A stretch of DNA of 55,000 bases from Symbiodinium natans (Eukaryota; Sar; Dinophyceae; Suessiales; Symbiodiniaceae): assembly GCA_905221605.1 (NCBI GenBank), contig CAJNDS010002707.1, positions 37,501 to 92,500 of the forward strand, in the 5' to 3' direction. Of this stretch, positions 22,058-31,715 are shown piece by piece. The translations under genes were made by a program, and so were the position numbers. Positions within the stretch are counted from its first letter, which is position 1. Each line of letters starts with the position of its first letter. The notes under the pieces are model-generated. The model was given only the letters and a program-made list of their open reading frames with translations, did no database searches and was not told the DNA's origin.

Positions 22058-22107
22058 CAAACTCGGCCAAGCGGCGCATCTGGGAGTCGAACTTGGCAAC
22101 CAGAGGG
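22058..22107 (-). CDS. Beta-CA domain 3, exon 2
   Basis: The exon completes a serine codon and encodes PLVAKFDSQMRRLAEF. It ends in phase 1 at a GTAGGG donor, joining KSLATLGQ through a split glycine. Evidence is phase at both ends and position. Confidence 0.68.
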
Positions 22108-22129
22108 CTGCCATGGCAGAAACCTGGTT

Positions 22130-22340
22130 TTTTTGGCTTTCTTGGGGCTTTAGGGTTTTTTTATAAGGCTTTTTAGGGTTTTTTGGTGCTTTTTCGGGCG
22201 TTTTTAAGGGTTTTTACGGTTTTGTAGTGTTTTTTAGGGCTGTTTAGGACTTTTTGGGGCGTTTAGGGTTTTTTTGGGTTTAAGGGCTTTAGGGTTTTAG
22301 AGTTTTTGGGTCTTCAGGGTTTATATAGGGTTTTAGTGCC
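22130..22340. repeat. Degenerate TTTTTAGGGC repeats
   Basis: T-rich variants such as TTTTTAGGGTTTTTTGG and TTTTTCGGGCG fill the intron next to an exon. Confidence 0.7.
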
Positions 22341-22872
22341 TTAGGGTTCGGCGTTAGGGTTGAGGGTGTAGGCTTCAGGCTTGTAAGGTGGGTACTTGCT
22401 TTTAAAGTTTAACGGCTTATTCAGAAGGCTCTGGGGTTTTAAGGGTTTCATTTTTCCTGTTCGTTTGGGGCCTAGGGTTTGGGTAGGGGAGTTGATCTGG
22501 ATGATGGTATCCTCAACTGATAAACGGACTATCAACAGGGCATGAATTAGAGGGAACTGAGGTTTGAACCCGCCTGCCCCCTGCTTCGTTGCGGTCGCTG
22601 GCACCTACAACCCTAAAACACTGTAAAACCCTGAAGCCTTACCCTAAACCCGAAACCCTAGAAGCAATCTAGAACTCTGTCGAGCGTCTAAACCGAAACC
22701 CTAAACCGGTGAAACCCTGAACAGCCCTCAACCCGAAACCCTAAACTAGACCCAGGAGTAACCTAGGGTACACTTTTTTGATTTAAAGGGGCCTATAATA
22801 ATAGAGAACCTGAACCCTAAGAAAAGGGGAACAAGGGCCTTCTCTGTGTTCTAGTAAACCCCAAAATCTAAC

Positions 22873-22922
22873 CTCGAAGCCACGGGGCGCTCGTTTCCGT
22901 CCTTCATGATCTTCAATGCGGC
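22873..22922 (-). CDS. Beta-CA domain 3, exon 1 (fused N-terminal exon)
   Basis: One 50-nt exon encodes AALKIMKDGNERPVAS, covering the regions that domains 1 and 2 split between two exons. The intron inside the glycine codon is absent here. Acceptor GAGCCAG|G, donor GTTAGA, phase 2. Proline replaces the usual phenylalanine of GNxRFV. Confidence 0.82.
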
Positions 22923-23089
22923 CTGGCTCAGGATCGCTTTAGGGCTTGGATTTAGGGTTTAGGGTTTTGGATTTAGGGTTTAGGGCTTGGGGGTAGCGGC
23001 AACGGCTCTCCTCAAAGAGTCTTTCAACACGGAAACTTCAGCAACGGAAAATTTGAAAATCTCGGGAAGGCAACGTCAGGCACGACTGT

Positions 23090-23359
23090 TAGGTTGTTAT
23101 CTTCTTGCGTTTGCAATGACGTTGCAACTTCAGGTTGCAGCCCCTGCTTGATGGGGACGGAACTTCGGAAACGTTTGCTACCAGAGCAGCCACACACACA
23201 CACACACGTACACGGACAATGGCCGATGTTGTGGACGTGCCTCGGGTTCCATCGACGCGTCCTGTGATAGGTGGGTTTGGGTTCGGGGGTTTGCTTCGGA
23301 CTTGAGGCGGTTTGGGAGAGGAGGGCGGTTTAGGGGTTTTAAGGGGTTTCGGGGCGCTG

Positions 23360-23392
<33 letters not shown>

Positions 23393-24190
23393 CGGAGGTG
23401 GGAAGGCGGTGCTTGGGGAAGAACATCTGGGCTCAGGAACGATCGGGCCCAGCAACAGAACAGCAACGGCAGCCCAAAATGTGCAATGAGTGGTCACAGA
23501 CACGGCTTGGGGTGTAAAGGTGGGCTTGCGTGATCGACGCACCATGGTCGGAGAACAAAGCTGGCCAGCCCTCGAACTTGGGTAGGCATGTGCCTCCGGG
23601 CGGTCCGCCACGATTACGATTGATGCGTCAAGCTGTGCCGAAGAGAAATTTAACATGCTCGACGGCGACTTTGCCCATTGTAGCAAGACAAAGCCGGCCT
23701 CCACACCAGAGACCCTGAACCCTGACCCTAGACTATGCGACCCAAAGCCCAGATCTTACGAAGAGTTCTTGGGCTTAAGGCTGCACTCCTCCCTACTGAC
23801 AACCTGTGCCCTAAAAAAGATCACAAGCCGCTCCTCGAAACCGTTTGGGTTCAGGGCCTAGGGTTCAGAAAGTCCCCAAAGACTTGGGCAATCCAGTTGC
23901 GAAACCCGAACCCTCCGACTCTCGAATGCCTTAAACCTGGACGTTTTGAAGCCCACCGTGATACGAAGCCAAGCTGAGGATCAAGGCTCTAGGATTCCTT
24001 CCCCCCTCCCCCCTCCCCCCCGCCCCAAAGAAACAGTGCCTAAGCATGTATCAGAGCAATTTCGAAAAGGGCCCCCCTATTTGGGCTTGTGTTCACTAAA
24101 TCCGTTTAAGGCAGGTGGAGGGGGGATCGGTGAGCCTTGGGATGTAGGGCTTGGGACTTAGGGTGTTGGGCAACCCCCCCCCCCCTCTTC
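23090..24190. other. Intronic low-copy stretch with G run, no gene called
   Basis: The stretch holds a CA microsatellite (23190-23207), a G run of about 31 (23362-23392) and C runs near 24000 and 24173. A minus-strand open frame at 23339-23704 reads plausibly in part (SSAQLDASIVIVADRPEAHA) but ends in a poly-Pro artefact from the G run. I do not call it a gene. Confidence 0.5.
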
Positions 24191-24387
24191 CCCACCTAAC
24201 TTCACCAACCCTAAACCCTAAACCCCAAACCCTAAACCCGGAACCAATAAACGGCAACGCAGAGCTCTAAGCCTTGAAGGGCTCAGAACATCGAGGCCTT
24301 TGATTGCTAAGGCCTAAAACCCCAAAGCCGCACTGAACTCCATGGTGTGAAGGCAAACCCCAATAAACTCTCCAAACCTTAGCTCCA

Positions 24388-24540
24388 GGATTTAGGGTTT
24401 AGGGTTTAGGGTTTAGGGTTTAGGGTTTAGGGTTTAGGGTTTAGGTTCAGGGCTTAGGGTTTCGGGTTCAGGGTTCAGGGTTCAGGGTTCAGGGTTCAGG
24501 GTTTAGGGTTTAGGGTTTAGGGTTTAGGGTTTAGGGTTCA
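24388..24540. repeat. TTTAGGG array with TTCAGGG block
   Basis: Regular TTTAGGG, then five TTCAGGG, then TTTAGGG again. The internal block has sharp edges. Confidence 0.92.
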
Positions 24541-24592
24541 CACCCCTGAAGCCCAAACCAACCGAAAGCACCATCTTGACACCTCGCGGCAC

Positions 24593-24649
24593 CCTGCCCG
24601 TGACCCTGGCCCTGCCCGTGACCCTGGTCCTGAGCCGTCCGGACGGAGC
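24593..24649 (-). CDS. Linker exon between domains 2 and 3 (second, tentative)
   Basis: A block after CCACAG|G is open in phase 0, reads APSGRLRTRVTGRARVTGR, and can end at a GT donor in phase 0. It contains an 18-bp internal duplication, so the other frames are also open. It is placed here by position only. Confidence 0.38.
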
Positions 24650-24829
24650 CTGTGGCCCCACCGCTGGTCATGGAAGGCCTGGGAGAAGGCTCGAAGCTTC
24701 TTCCCTAAACCCTAAACCCTAAGCCCGAAACCCTAAACTCTTAACCCTAAACCCTAAACCCTAACTTTCTGGTCATCTGCATGTTCACCCTCGCAACCCT
24801 ACCACCCGTAAATACACCAAACCCTCCAA

Positions 24830-25150
24830 ATCCCTAAATCCCTAAAGCCTAAACCCCAAAACCCCTAAACCCCAAATCCCTAGCCCTAAACCCTAAACCC
24901 CTCAACCCCTAAACCCCCAAAACCCCTAAACCCCAAATCCCTAGCCCTAAACCCTAAACCCCTAAACCCTAAACCCTAAACCCCTAAACCCCAAATCCCT
25001 ACACCCCTAAACCCCTACACCCCTAAACCCTACACCCCTAAACCCTGTAAATCCCTAAGCCCCCGAAGTCCCTAAACCCTAAACCCTAAACCCTAAACCC
25101 TAAACCCTAAACCCTAAACCCTAAACCCTAAACCCTAAACCCTGTAAATC
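24830..25150. repeat. CCCTAAA array with CCCCTAAA and CCCCAAAT variants
   Basis: A 20-25 bp higher-order unit (CCCCAAATCCCTAGCCCTAA) repeats, followed by about ten regular CCCTAAA units. Confidence 0.9.
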
Positions 25151-25181
25151 CCTAAGCCCCCCAAGTCCCCAAAACGCAAGC

Positions 25182-25223
25182 GCGGGCCGGTGGCGGCAGC
25201 AAGGTGCTGGAAGCCAGGAGCTC
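25182..25223 (-). CDS. Linker exon between domains 2 and 3 (first)
   Basis: The 14-codon exon encodes ELLASSTLLPPPAR and resembles the first linker exon after domain 1 (LLSEASAAIPPSMA). Acceptor GCCAG|G, GC donor, phase 0 at both ends. Confidence 0.55.
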
Positions 25224-25249
25224 CTGGCTTATTGTTGGTTAGTAGGGAA

Positions 25250-25468
25250 AGGGTTTAGGGGTTTAGGGGTTTAGGGTTTAGGGTTTAGGGTTTAGGGTTT
25301 AGGGTTTAGGGTTTAGGGTTTAGGGTTTAGGGTTTAGGGTTTAGGGTTTAGGGTTTAGGGTTTAGGGTTTAGGGTTTAGGGTTTAGGGTTTAGGGTTTAG
25401 GGTTTAGGGTTTAGGGTTTAGGGTTTAGGGTTTAGGGTTTAGGGTTTAGGGTTTAGGGTTTAGGGTTG
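25250..25468. repeat. Long regular TTTAGGG array, about 30 units
   Basis: This is one of the longest uninterrupted arrays in the window, about 28 identical TTTAGGG units after three TTTAGGGG units. It lies directly beside a linker exon. Confidence 0.96.
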
Positions 25469-25866
25469 AGGTTTCGGGGATTCAAGCGTTGCACCTGGGT
25501 TGGGTTCTAGGGCTTTGGGGTTTTGGGGGAGGGCTTAGATGGGTTTAAGGGGGTTGGGGGGGGGGGTGAGGGTCCAGGATCGAGGATTCCCCGAGCATTC
25601 TAGGGGAAAAGCTGCCGTTTGGTTTAGGGTTTAGGGTTTAGGGTTCAGCATCTCATGTCCAAGCCTTCACTAGTCCAGCAGCTTGTCAAGTGTTGGAAAA
25701 AAACCCCACCCACCCAAGAAACCCATAACATTGAGAAAATACAAAGTTCATTCAATACATTTTCAGTAGGCTTATAGCTCAAAAAGTCCGCCCAAAACCT
25801 AACATCTAATTTTTTGGAAGCAAACTTTCCCTCTTAAGGGGGGTCGGAGTTGGAGGAAGCTGAAAA

Positions 25867-25972
25867 CGAGAGGCCACCCAGAACCGTCGATTTCAGTACT
25901 AAAAAATCGCATTTTTAATTGGGACCCGGGTCGATCCTGGGGTCCCCCCTCATTTGGGGTGTTTTTGGAAGC
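25867..25972. repeat. 106-bp repeat flanking minisatellite, left copy
   Basis: CGATTTCAGTACTAAAAAAT through CATTTGGGGTGTTTTTGGA is repeated at 26909-27013 with a few differences. The 26.2-27.1 kb minisatellite starts between the copies. Confidence 0.88.
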
Positions 25973-26259
25973 AAACTTTCCCTTTCAAGGGGGGTCAGAG
26001 TTTGAGGCCACGGGGGGTCTTCAAGACGATTTTGCCTTTAAAGTTGAAAAACACGACCCCCCTTGACCAAAACTAGGCTGTGGAAAGGTCGCAGGGGTGG
26101 CCCGTCATCAGAATTGAGGGTTAAAAACCCTGAAACACCCTGAAAACATTGGAAAACCTTAAAAAACACGGAAAAACTTTGAAAAACCTTGACAGAACGT
26201 AACATCCTGAAGCCAGTGAAGCTCGGTTTTGGTCAAAAATCCAGGGCCCCCCCGGGTGG

Positions 26260-27100
26260 AAAAACACCATTTGCCCACGAAGGGGGTCAGGGTTTAGGGC
26301 CCCCCCCCCCTGGAAAAAAACCATTTGCCCACGAAGGGGGTCAGGGTTTAGGGCCCCCCCGGGTGGAAAAAAACCATTGGCGTCAGGGTTTAGGGCCCCC
26401 CCGGGTGGAAAAAAACCATTTGCCCTCGAAGGGGGTCAGGGTTTAGGGCCCCCCCCGGGTGGAAAAAAACCATTTGCCCACGAAGGGGGTCAGGGTTTAG
26501 GGCCCCCCGGTGGAAAAAAACCATCTGCCCACGAAGGGGGTCAGGGTTTAGGCCCCCCCGGGTGGAAAAAAAACCATTTGCCCACGAAGGGGGTCAGGGT
26601 TTAGGGCCCCCCCGGGGTGGAAAAAAACCATTTGCCCACAAAGGGGGTCAGGGTTTAGGGCCCCCCCCGGGTGGAAAAAAACCATTTGCCCACGAAGGGG
26701 GTCAGGGTTTAGGGCCCCCCCGGGTGGGAAAAAACCATTTGCCCACGAAGGGGGTCAGGGTTTAGGCCCCCCCCGGGGTGGAAAAAACCATTTGCCCACG
26801 AAGGGGGTCAGGGTTTAGGGCCCCCCCGGGTGGAAAAAAACCATTTGCCCACGAAGGGGGTCAGGGTTTAGGGCCCAAAGGCTGGGTTTTGATCAAAAAT
26901 CCAGAAAACGAGAGCCCACCCAGAAACGTCGATTTCAGTACTAAAAAATCGCATTTTGAACTGGGGCCCGGGCCGATCCTGGGGTCCCCCTCATTTGGGG
27001 TGTTTTTGGAGGCACGGCCCAGGAAAAAAACCATTTGCCCACGAAGGGGGTCAGGGTTTAGGGCCCAGAAAAAAAACCACATGCCCACGAAGGTCATGAG
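26260..27100. repeat. 53-57 bp minisatellite with embedded TTTAGGG
   Basis: About 14 units of CCATTTGCCCACGAAGGGGG, TCAGGGTTTAGGGC, CCCCCCGGGTGGAAAAAAA. C-run length varies from unit to unit. Each unit embeds one telomere-like word (GGGTTTAGGG). Confidence 0.94.
26909..27013. repeat. 106-bp repeat flanking minisatellite, right copy
   Basis: Direct copy of 25867-25972, in the same orientation, inside the end of the minisatellite. Confidence 0.88.
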
Positions 27101-27123
27101 GGTTTAAATATACATAGTAAGAG

Positions 27124-27243
27124 AGGGTTTAGGGTTTAGGGTTTAGGGTTTAGGGTTTAGGGTTTAGGGTTTAGGGTTTAGGGTTTAGGGTTTAGGGTTT
27201 GGGTTTAGGGTTTAGGGTTTAGGGTTTAGGGTTTAGGGTTCAG
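27124..27243. repeat. TTTAGGG array
   Basis: About 17 mostly regular units. Confidence 0.93.
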
Positions 27244-27360
27244 CATCTCTGGTCCAAGCATTCACTAGTTGAGCAGCTTTCAAGGCCACAGGGGAATACC
27301 CACCCGCCCATTGGGTCCCACACCATTAGGAAAAATATCCAACCTCCTTCTTCTCTAGGC

Positions 27361-27670
27361 ACGTGGTCAACAGAATGGATTTGTTAACCACATGTTTCTG
27401 TTCCAAGCGGACAAGAAAACCAAACGTGGTCAACAGAATGGATTTGTCAACCACATGTTTCTGTTTCAAGCGGACAAGAAAACCAACGTGGTCAACAGAA
27501 TGGATTTGTTAACCACATGTTTCCATTCGGGAACTTATTCTTTGGAAGCCATCTTGAGTTCTTGAGTCGTTTGAGGGGCTTCAGGGGCCTCAAAAACAGG
27601 CGCGGTCATTCGGAAACTTATTCTTTGGAAGCCATCTTGAATCGCTTGACTCTTTTGAGGGGCTCCAGGA
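27361..27670. repeat. 62-63 bp tandem repeat and an 82-bp repeat pair
   Basis: CGTGGTCAACAGAATGGATT begins at about 27362, 27425 and 27487. Then GAACTTATTCTTTGGAAGCC occurs twice about 82 bp apart. No coding frame spans them convincingly. Confidence 0.88.
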
Positions 27671-27671
27671 A

Positions 27672-27756
27672 GGGGGGGGGGGCGAAGGGGGGGGGGGGGC
27701 GAAGGGGGCGTGGGGGGGGTGGGGGGGGGGGTGGGGGGGGGGGGGGTGGGGGGGGT

Positions 27757-27792
<36 letters not shown>

Positions 27793-27835
27793 GGGGGGGT
27801 GGGGGGGGGGTGGGGGGGGGGGTGGGGGTGGGGTA
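27672..27835. repeat. Poly-G tract, about 160 bp
   Basis: The tract is almost pure G on the plus strand with scattered T, A or C, including runs over 20 G. It can form G-quadruplexes and is prone to sequencing and assembly length errors. The poly-Gly frame across it is an artefact. Confidence 0.95.
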
Positions 27836-27840
27836 CTATA

Positions 27841-28100
27841 TACCTTGCCCGCTAATGACCTTGCCCGCTAAATATATTGCCCGGTAAACCTAAATATTAC
27901 CTGCCGCAATAGGGCCCCTATCTTTTGGGCATATATTAGTGTCTTTTTTAGCCCACGGGACCTCTTGCCCCCTAACTAAGCCTTACCCACTAAATATATG
28001 ACCTTGCCCGCTAAATATATGACCTTGCCCGCTAAATATATGACCTTGCCCGCTAAATATAGGACCTTGCCCGCTAAATATATAACCTTGCCCGCAAAGT
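27841..28100. repeat. ACCTTGCCCGCTAAATATATG tandem repeat
   Basis: About seven 20-21 bp units of GACCTTGCCCGCTAAATATA, with an AT-rich spacer in the middle. Confidence 0.9.
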
Positions 28101-28198
28101 CATTAACATTTATATTATATATGAAAGAGTGGTTTAGGGTTTAGGGTTTAGGGTTTAGGGTTTAGGAAGCCCTAAACCCCAGACCCGTTCCCGGGCTC

Positions 28199-28260
28199 CT
28201 TCTGCTGCGGGAGGTGGCCGAGGAACTCCACCTGGCCGGTCTCGAGGTGGTAGATGCCGC
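28199..28260 (-). CDS. Beta-CA domain 2, exon 14 (GIYHLETG)
   Basis: The exon encodes GIYHLETGQVEFLGHLPQQK, the last strands of the fold. Acceptor GACACAG|G. A GA donor in phase 0 joins in frame to the linker exon at 25223. Unspliced, the frame would end in a telomeric TAG a few codons later. Confidence 0.83.
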
Positions 28261-28550
28261 CTGTGTCTTTCTGCGCGGTGTAGGGTTTAGGGTTTAGGGG
28301 TTAGGGATTCGGGATGAGGGATTAGGGTTTAGGGTTTAGGGTTGCAGGGTTTAGGGTTTATGTGTTTAGGGGTGTGTTGGTTTACATGTTTATGTGCGGG
28401 GCCTCGCTCATCCGAACTGCGACAAGGTGACGTTGCGCTGCCCGATAAACACACCCTAAGAGACAAGCCCTCAAGACACTCACAACTCCAGGAGCCTTCA
28501 AAATAAGCAGAAAAAACACTAGCAATGAGAAGAGTAAGACTAGAATAACC

Positions 28551-29035
28551 CTAAACCCTAAACCCTAAACCCTAAACCCTAAACCCTAAACCCTACACCC
28601 TAAACCCTAAACCCTAAACCCTAAACCCTAAACCCAAAGAGGCCCCCTTAAATGCCCCGTACGACCCTTGAAGGGACTGAGAAGGACACCGAAGTCCCCA
28701 CTCCACCTTTGGACCACTCAGTAAAACCCCCGAAGGCCCCTAGAGGCCCTAGAGGCCCTAAGCCCCTAAAGCCCCAAAGCCAAAACCCCACCGGAACCTT
28801 CAACTTAGGGTGTTCCCCCTTCTACGAACAGTCCTGAATAAATAGGGATTCTAGTACCCCCTATGACACTCCCTATGAAGGATCGTTTATATAAGGGAAA
28901 CCCTAAACCCTGAACCCTAAACATCTCAACCTTCACCCTAAAACCTAAAACCTAAACCCTAAACCCTAAACCCTAAACCCTAACCCTAAACCCTAAACCC
29001 TAAACCCTAAACCTTAAACCCTAAACCCTAACCTT
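28551..29035. repeat. CCCTAAA arrays on both sides of a MITE-like copy
   Basis: Regular CCCTAAA at 28551-28637 and again at 28898-29035. The latter ends about 20 bp from an exon. Confidence 0.9.
28808..28903. mobile_element. MITE-like element, diverged copy
   Basis: GGGTGTTCCCCCTTCTACGA ACAGTCCT at the left and AAGGATCGTTTATATAAGGG AAACCC at the right form imperfect inverted repeats related to the element at 34856. Confidence 0.6.
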
Positions 29036-29056
29036 GCAGGGTGAACGTTGCCGTGC

Positions 29057-29104
29057 CTTGGAGGTCGACCTTTCCACTGGCCACTGCCTCGCGGAGAGGC
29101 TGAC
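29057..29104 (-). CDS. Beta-CA domain 2, exon 13
   Basis: The 48-nt exon completes a serine codon and encodes QPLREAVASGKVDLQ. It has exactly the length and phases of the domain 1 exon at 44585. Acceptor TTGAG|G, donor GC. Confidence 0.88.
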
Positions 29105-29139
29105 CTCAACGACCGTCCATGCGGGGGCTTGCGGGAATA

Positions 29140-29420
29140 GAGGACCCCCAACATAAACCCCCAAAGAGTCGGATTCCCTTATGTTAAGGACCCCAAGAAG
29201 GGACCCTGAACATAAACCTCCAAAGAGTAGGATTCCCTTATGTTAAGGACCCCAATTAAGGGACCCTGAATATGAACCCCCAAAGAGTATAGGATTCCCT
29301 TGTATTATAAGGACCCCAATAAGGTACCTTTCGGAATACATATAGGGGGTACGAAAGTGGAGGACCCCTAAAATAAACACCAAATAGTGGGATTCCCTCT
29401 TATTCAGGACCCCAACAAGG
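29140..29420. repeat. About 60-bp tandem repeat, 3-4 copies
   Basis: CCCCCAAAGAGTAGGATTCC CTTATGTTAAGGACCCC recurs with small indels. Confidence 0.82.
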
Positions 29421-29930
29421 TACCCCTAATTTCGGAAACCCCCGCATTTAGGGGGTCCCTTTAGGGGGATCCTATTCTACTTGGGGTATAAAAAGGAGTA
29501 CCCCTTATTTGTGGGGAAATGACCATATGGGCCAGGCTTTACGGCGCACGGATGAGGTCGAGGGGTCCTAGGGTCGTAGAATCATAGTGTCCTAGAGTCG
29601 TAGGGTCGTAGAGTCGTGGAGTCGTAGGGCGCGTAGGGTTGAGAGCTCAGGGTCTGCGGCTTGTGCGTCTCCGCGCGGGTTTTATGGGTCCGGCTCGGGG
29701 CTTCGTGACTTCTGGGATTTGCTTGCGCGCACCATCGTTTGCAGGCCCACGCTCTGACACCTAAGCCCGACTCCCTAAGTTCCGGCCGTGAACCTAAATT
29801 AACCTAACCCCCTGCCTGAACCCTGAACTCCCAAACTTAAAACCCTACTTAAACCCTAAAACCTAAAACCTAAACCCTAAACCCCCCACCCACCCCGCAA
29901 CCCCAAACCCCCAAGCAGTAAACGAGCGGC

Positions 29931-29970
29931 TGAACTTCAGCAGGAAGCTCATGGTTTGGAAGACGTTGAC
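29931..29970 (-). CDS. Beta-CA domain 2, exon 12 (NVFQTMSFLL)
   Basis: The exon encodes VNVFQTMSFLLKF, the C-terminal helix equivalent to VNVFHTMNFLLQY in domain 1. It ends in phase 1 at a GC donor. Confidence 0.88.
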
Positions 29971-30296
29971 CTCGCTTTGCGGAGTTTAAGATTTAGGGTT
30001 TAGGGTTTAGGGTTTAGGGTTTAGGGTTTAGGGTTTAGGGTTTAGGGTTTGGGGTTTAGGGGACCCTTTGACACTTTGAGGGTTTAGGGCGCGGTTTGAG
30101 GTTTCGAGCCTACGCTTCTGGGAGTTTAGGGTGGGGTCTTGATGGTGTAGGCGTTCGAGGTGAGGGTCTGGACCCTAAACCCTAAACCCTAAACCCCAGT
30201 TAATCGAGCTCGTGGGTGCAGAGGAGCGTGTGTTCTCACCCCAAGCTGCATGCTTCGGAGAGGTCCGCATGACAACCCTATATGCTCCCTATAATA

Positions 30297-30406
30297 TGTG
30301 TACAGGCACGGATCTCCTTATCCCGAGCTCTGAACTTCATCAGCTTGCGAACCTGCGTCTTGCTCATGTTTTCGATGCTCAGCTGCGTCCATGATGAGGG
30401 CTTCAT
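30297..30406 (-). pseudogene. Truncated third copy of the duplicated ORF
   Basis: The same ATG and the first 36-37 codons of the duplicated ORF are present, then homology stops abruptly at 30297 and unrelated AT-rich sequence follows. It marks one edge of the tandem array. Confidence 0.75.
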
Positions 30407-30677
30407 TTAAAGCGGTTTGCCGTTGGCTCTGCTACTCTGGGGCTACACAACATAGCCTGGGAGTACTGCGGATCAGCAACACTTGTTGCGCAACTGAAGC
30501 CGGCCCGAAAATTGTTCACATGGACAGAATGCCCTGCAACAAGAGGTGCGCAGAGGACGACTTCAACATTTCGCGTCGTAAGGATGGGCTTCTGAACGAC
30601 GAATTCGAAGTCGTGAGCCGTGCGGTTACCCTCGTTCTTCGACAGTGGCCGGCTGTGCACTAGAGTCGTACAAGGCG

Positions 30678-31442
30678 TTACGCCGCAGGGACGCTGAATC
30701 GAAGGACCCTCGGCAATTTTGTCTGGGCGGTGGCATCAGAACGTCTCTGTGAACGGTGCGTTCGCAGTTGGTCTCGCACGTCGATAAGCACGTCATAGGC
30801 CTTGCACACTCTGCGGCGAAACTGCCAAGCCTCTTCGTCCCAAGAAAGCCTCCCGTACGAAAAACTGCTGATAGCAGTTCCCAAGGCTTCGTTGAGCCTT
30901 GCGCATGCAGCAATGCAGTCAAGGTGCAGCTTATCATACTGTGTCTTGACCTCGCACGTCAAGGGCGCGGAGGAGCTACCACCAGGATCCAAGTGGATAG
31001 GAGGAAACTCTCGAGGAGTTTGCGTCGCGGAACTGGTGCAAAGTCCCCCCTGACATGTGGCATAGGATCCCTGCAGAGTCGTCTGACTGGCGATGTTGCG
31101 GGTCCCGACGTCATAGAAATTGTTCCAATTGTGCATGCAGGGTGGCTCCAAAATGGCTTTGATATTCTGCGTCCATTTCTCGAGGTTGTCCATGATGATG
31201 CCAATCCGATCCAAAATGCCATGTGCACATATAGTCCGTGCATCACTGCATTGATGATCTATATCCCTGGTGCCACCAATATCTTCCTTTGCCCGCCCAT
31301 ACTCAATCGGTGGAATCTCAAGGCTCTTAACCTGTGTACAGGCACGGATCTCCTTACCCCGATCTCTGAACCTCATCAGCTTGCGAACCTGCGTCTTGCT
31401 CATGTTTTCGATGCTCAGCTGCGTCCATGATGAGGGCTTCAT
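30678..31442 (-). CDS. Tandem-duplicated ORF copy 1, 254 codons, unknown function
   Basis: An uninterrupted frame starts at an ATG immediately preceded by an in-frame TAA and ends at TAA. The protein starts MKPSSWTQLSIENMSK, is soluble, has a Cys-containing middle (YATCQGGLCTSS) and a charged, probably helical C-terminal part (DEEAWQFRRRVCKAYDVL). Composition and codon use look like real coding sequence, and the frame is kept in copy 2. It lies on the same strand as the beta-CA gene, inside one of its introns. An overlapping plus-strand frame of 224 codons is probably its shadow. No family is recognised. Confidence 0.6.
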   Translation of the reverse strand: MKPSSWTQLSIENMSKTQVRKLMRFRDRGKEIRACTQVKSLEIPPIEYGRAKEDIGGTRDIDHQCSDARTICAHGILDRIGIIMDNLEKWTQNIKAILEPPCMHNWNNFYDVGTRNIASQTTLQGSYATCQGGLCTSSATQTPREFPPIHLDPGGSSSAPLTCEVKTQYDKLHLDCIAACARLNEALGTAISSFSYGRLSWDEEAWQFRRRVCKAYDVLIDVRDQLRTHRSQRRSDATAQTKLPRVLRFSVPAA

Positions 31443-31715
31443 TTAAGGCGGTTTGCCGTTGGCTCTGCTACTCTGGGGCTACGCAACATAGCCTGGGAGT
31501 ACTGCGGATCAGCAACACTTGTTGCGCAACTGAAGCCGGCCCGAAAATTGTTCACATGGACAGAATGCCCTGCAACAAGAGGTGCGCAGAGGACGACTTC
31601 AACACCCCCCGCGTCGTAAGGATGGGCTTCTGAACGACGAATTCGAAGTCGTGAGCCGTGCGGTTACCCTCGTTCTTCGACAGTGGCCGGCTGTGCACTA
31701 GAGTCGTACAAGGCG

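Larger units (their letters stand above)
6897..22922 (-). other. Beta-CA domain 3 (16 exons)
   Basis: Exons at 22873, 22058, 20459, 19736, 19270, 18630, 17527, 16681, 15912, 15035, 14282, 13679, 12405, 11086, about 10603 and 6897 give a third domain with CADSR and GHTNCG. Its intron pattern differs from domains 1 and 2. The first two exons are fused, and new introns interrupt the CADSR region, the SLEFC region and the AHA helix. The protein is also more divergent (for example PV where the others have FV, and IKG in place of YGAT). This domain may be the older branch, or may have remodelled its introns more. Confidence 0.85.

Noticed and set aside
27517-27855. Gly-rich ORF of 112 codons
   Set aside because: Most of it is translation of the poly-G tract.
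30756-31430. Plus-strand 224-codon ORF (and its copy at 31803-32465)
   Set aside because: It overlaps the longer minus-strand ORF entirely; the minus frame is longer, has a defined start after a stop, and keeps frame across the 3-bp indel. I treat the plus frame as a shadow.
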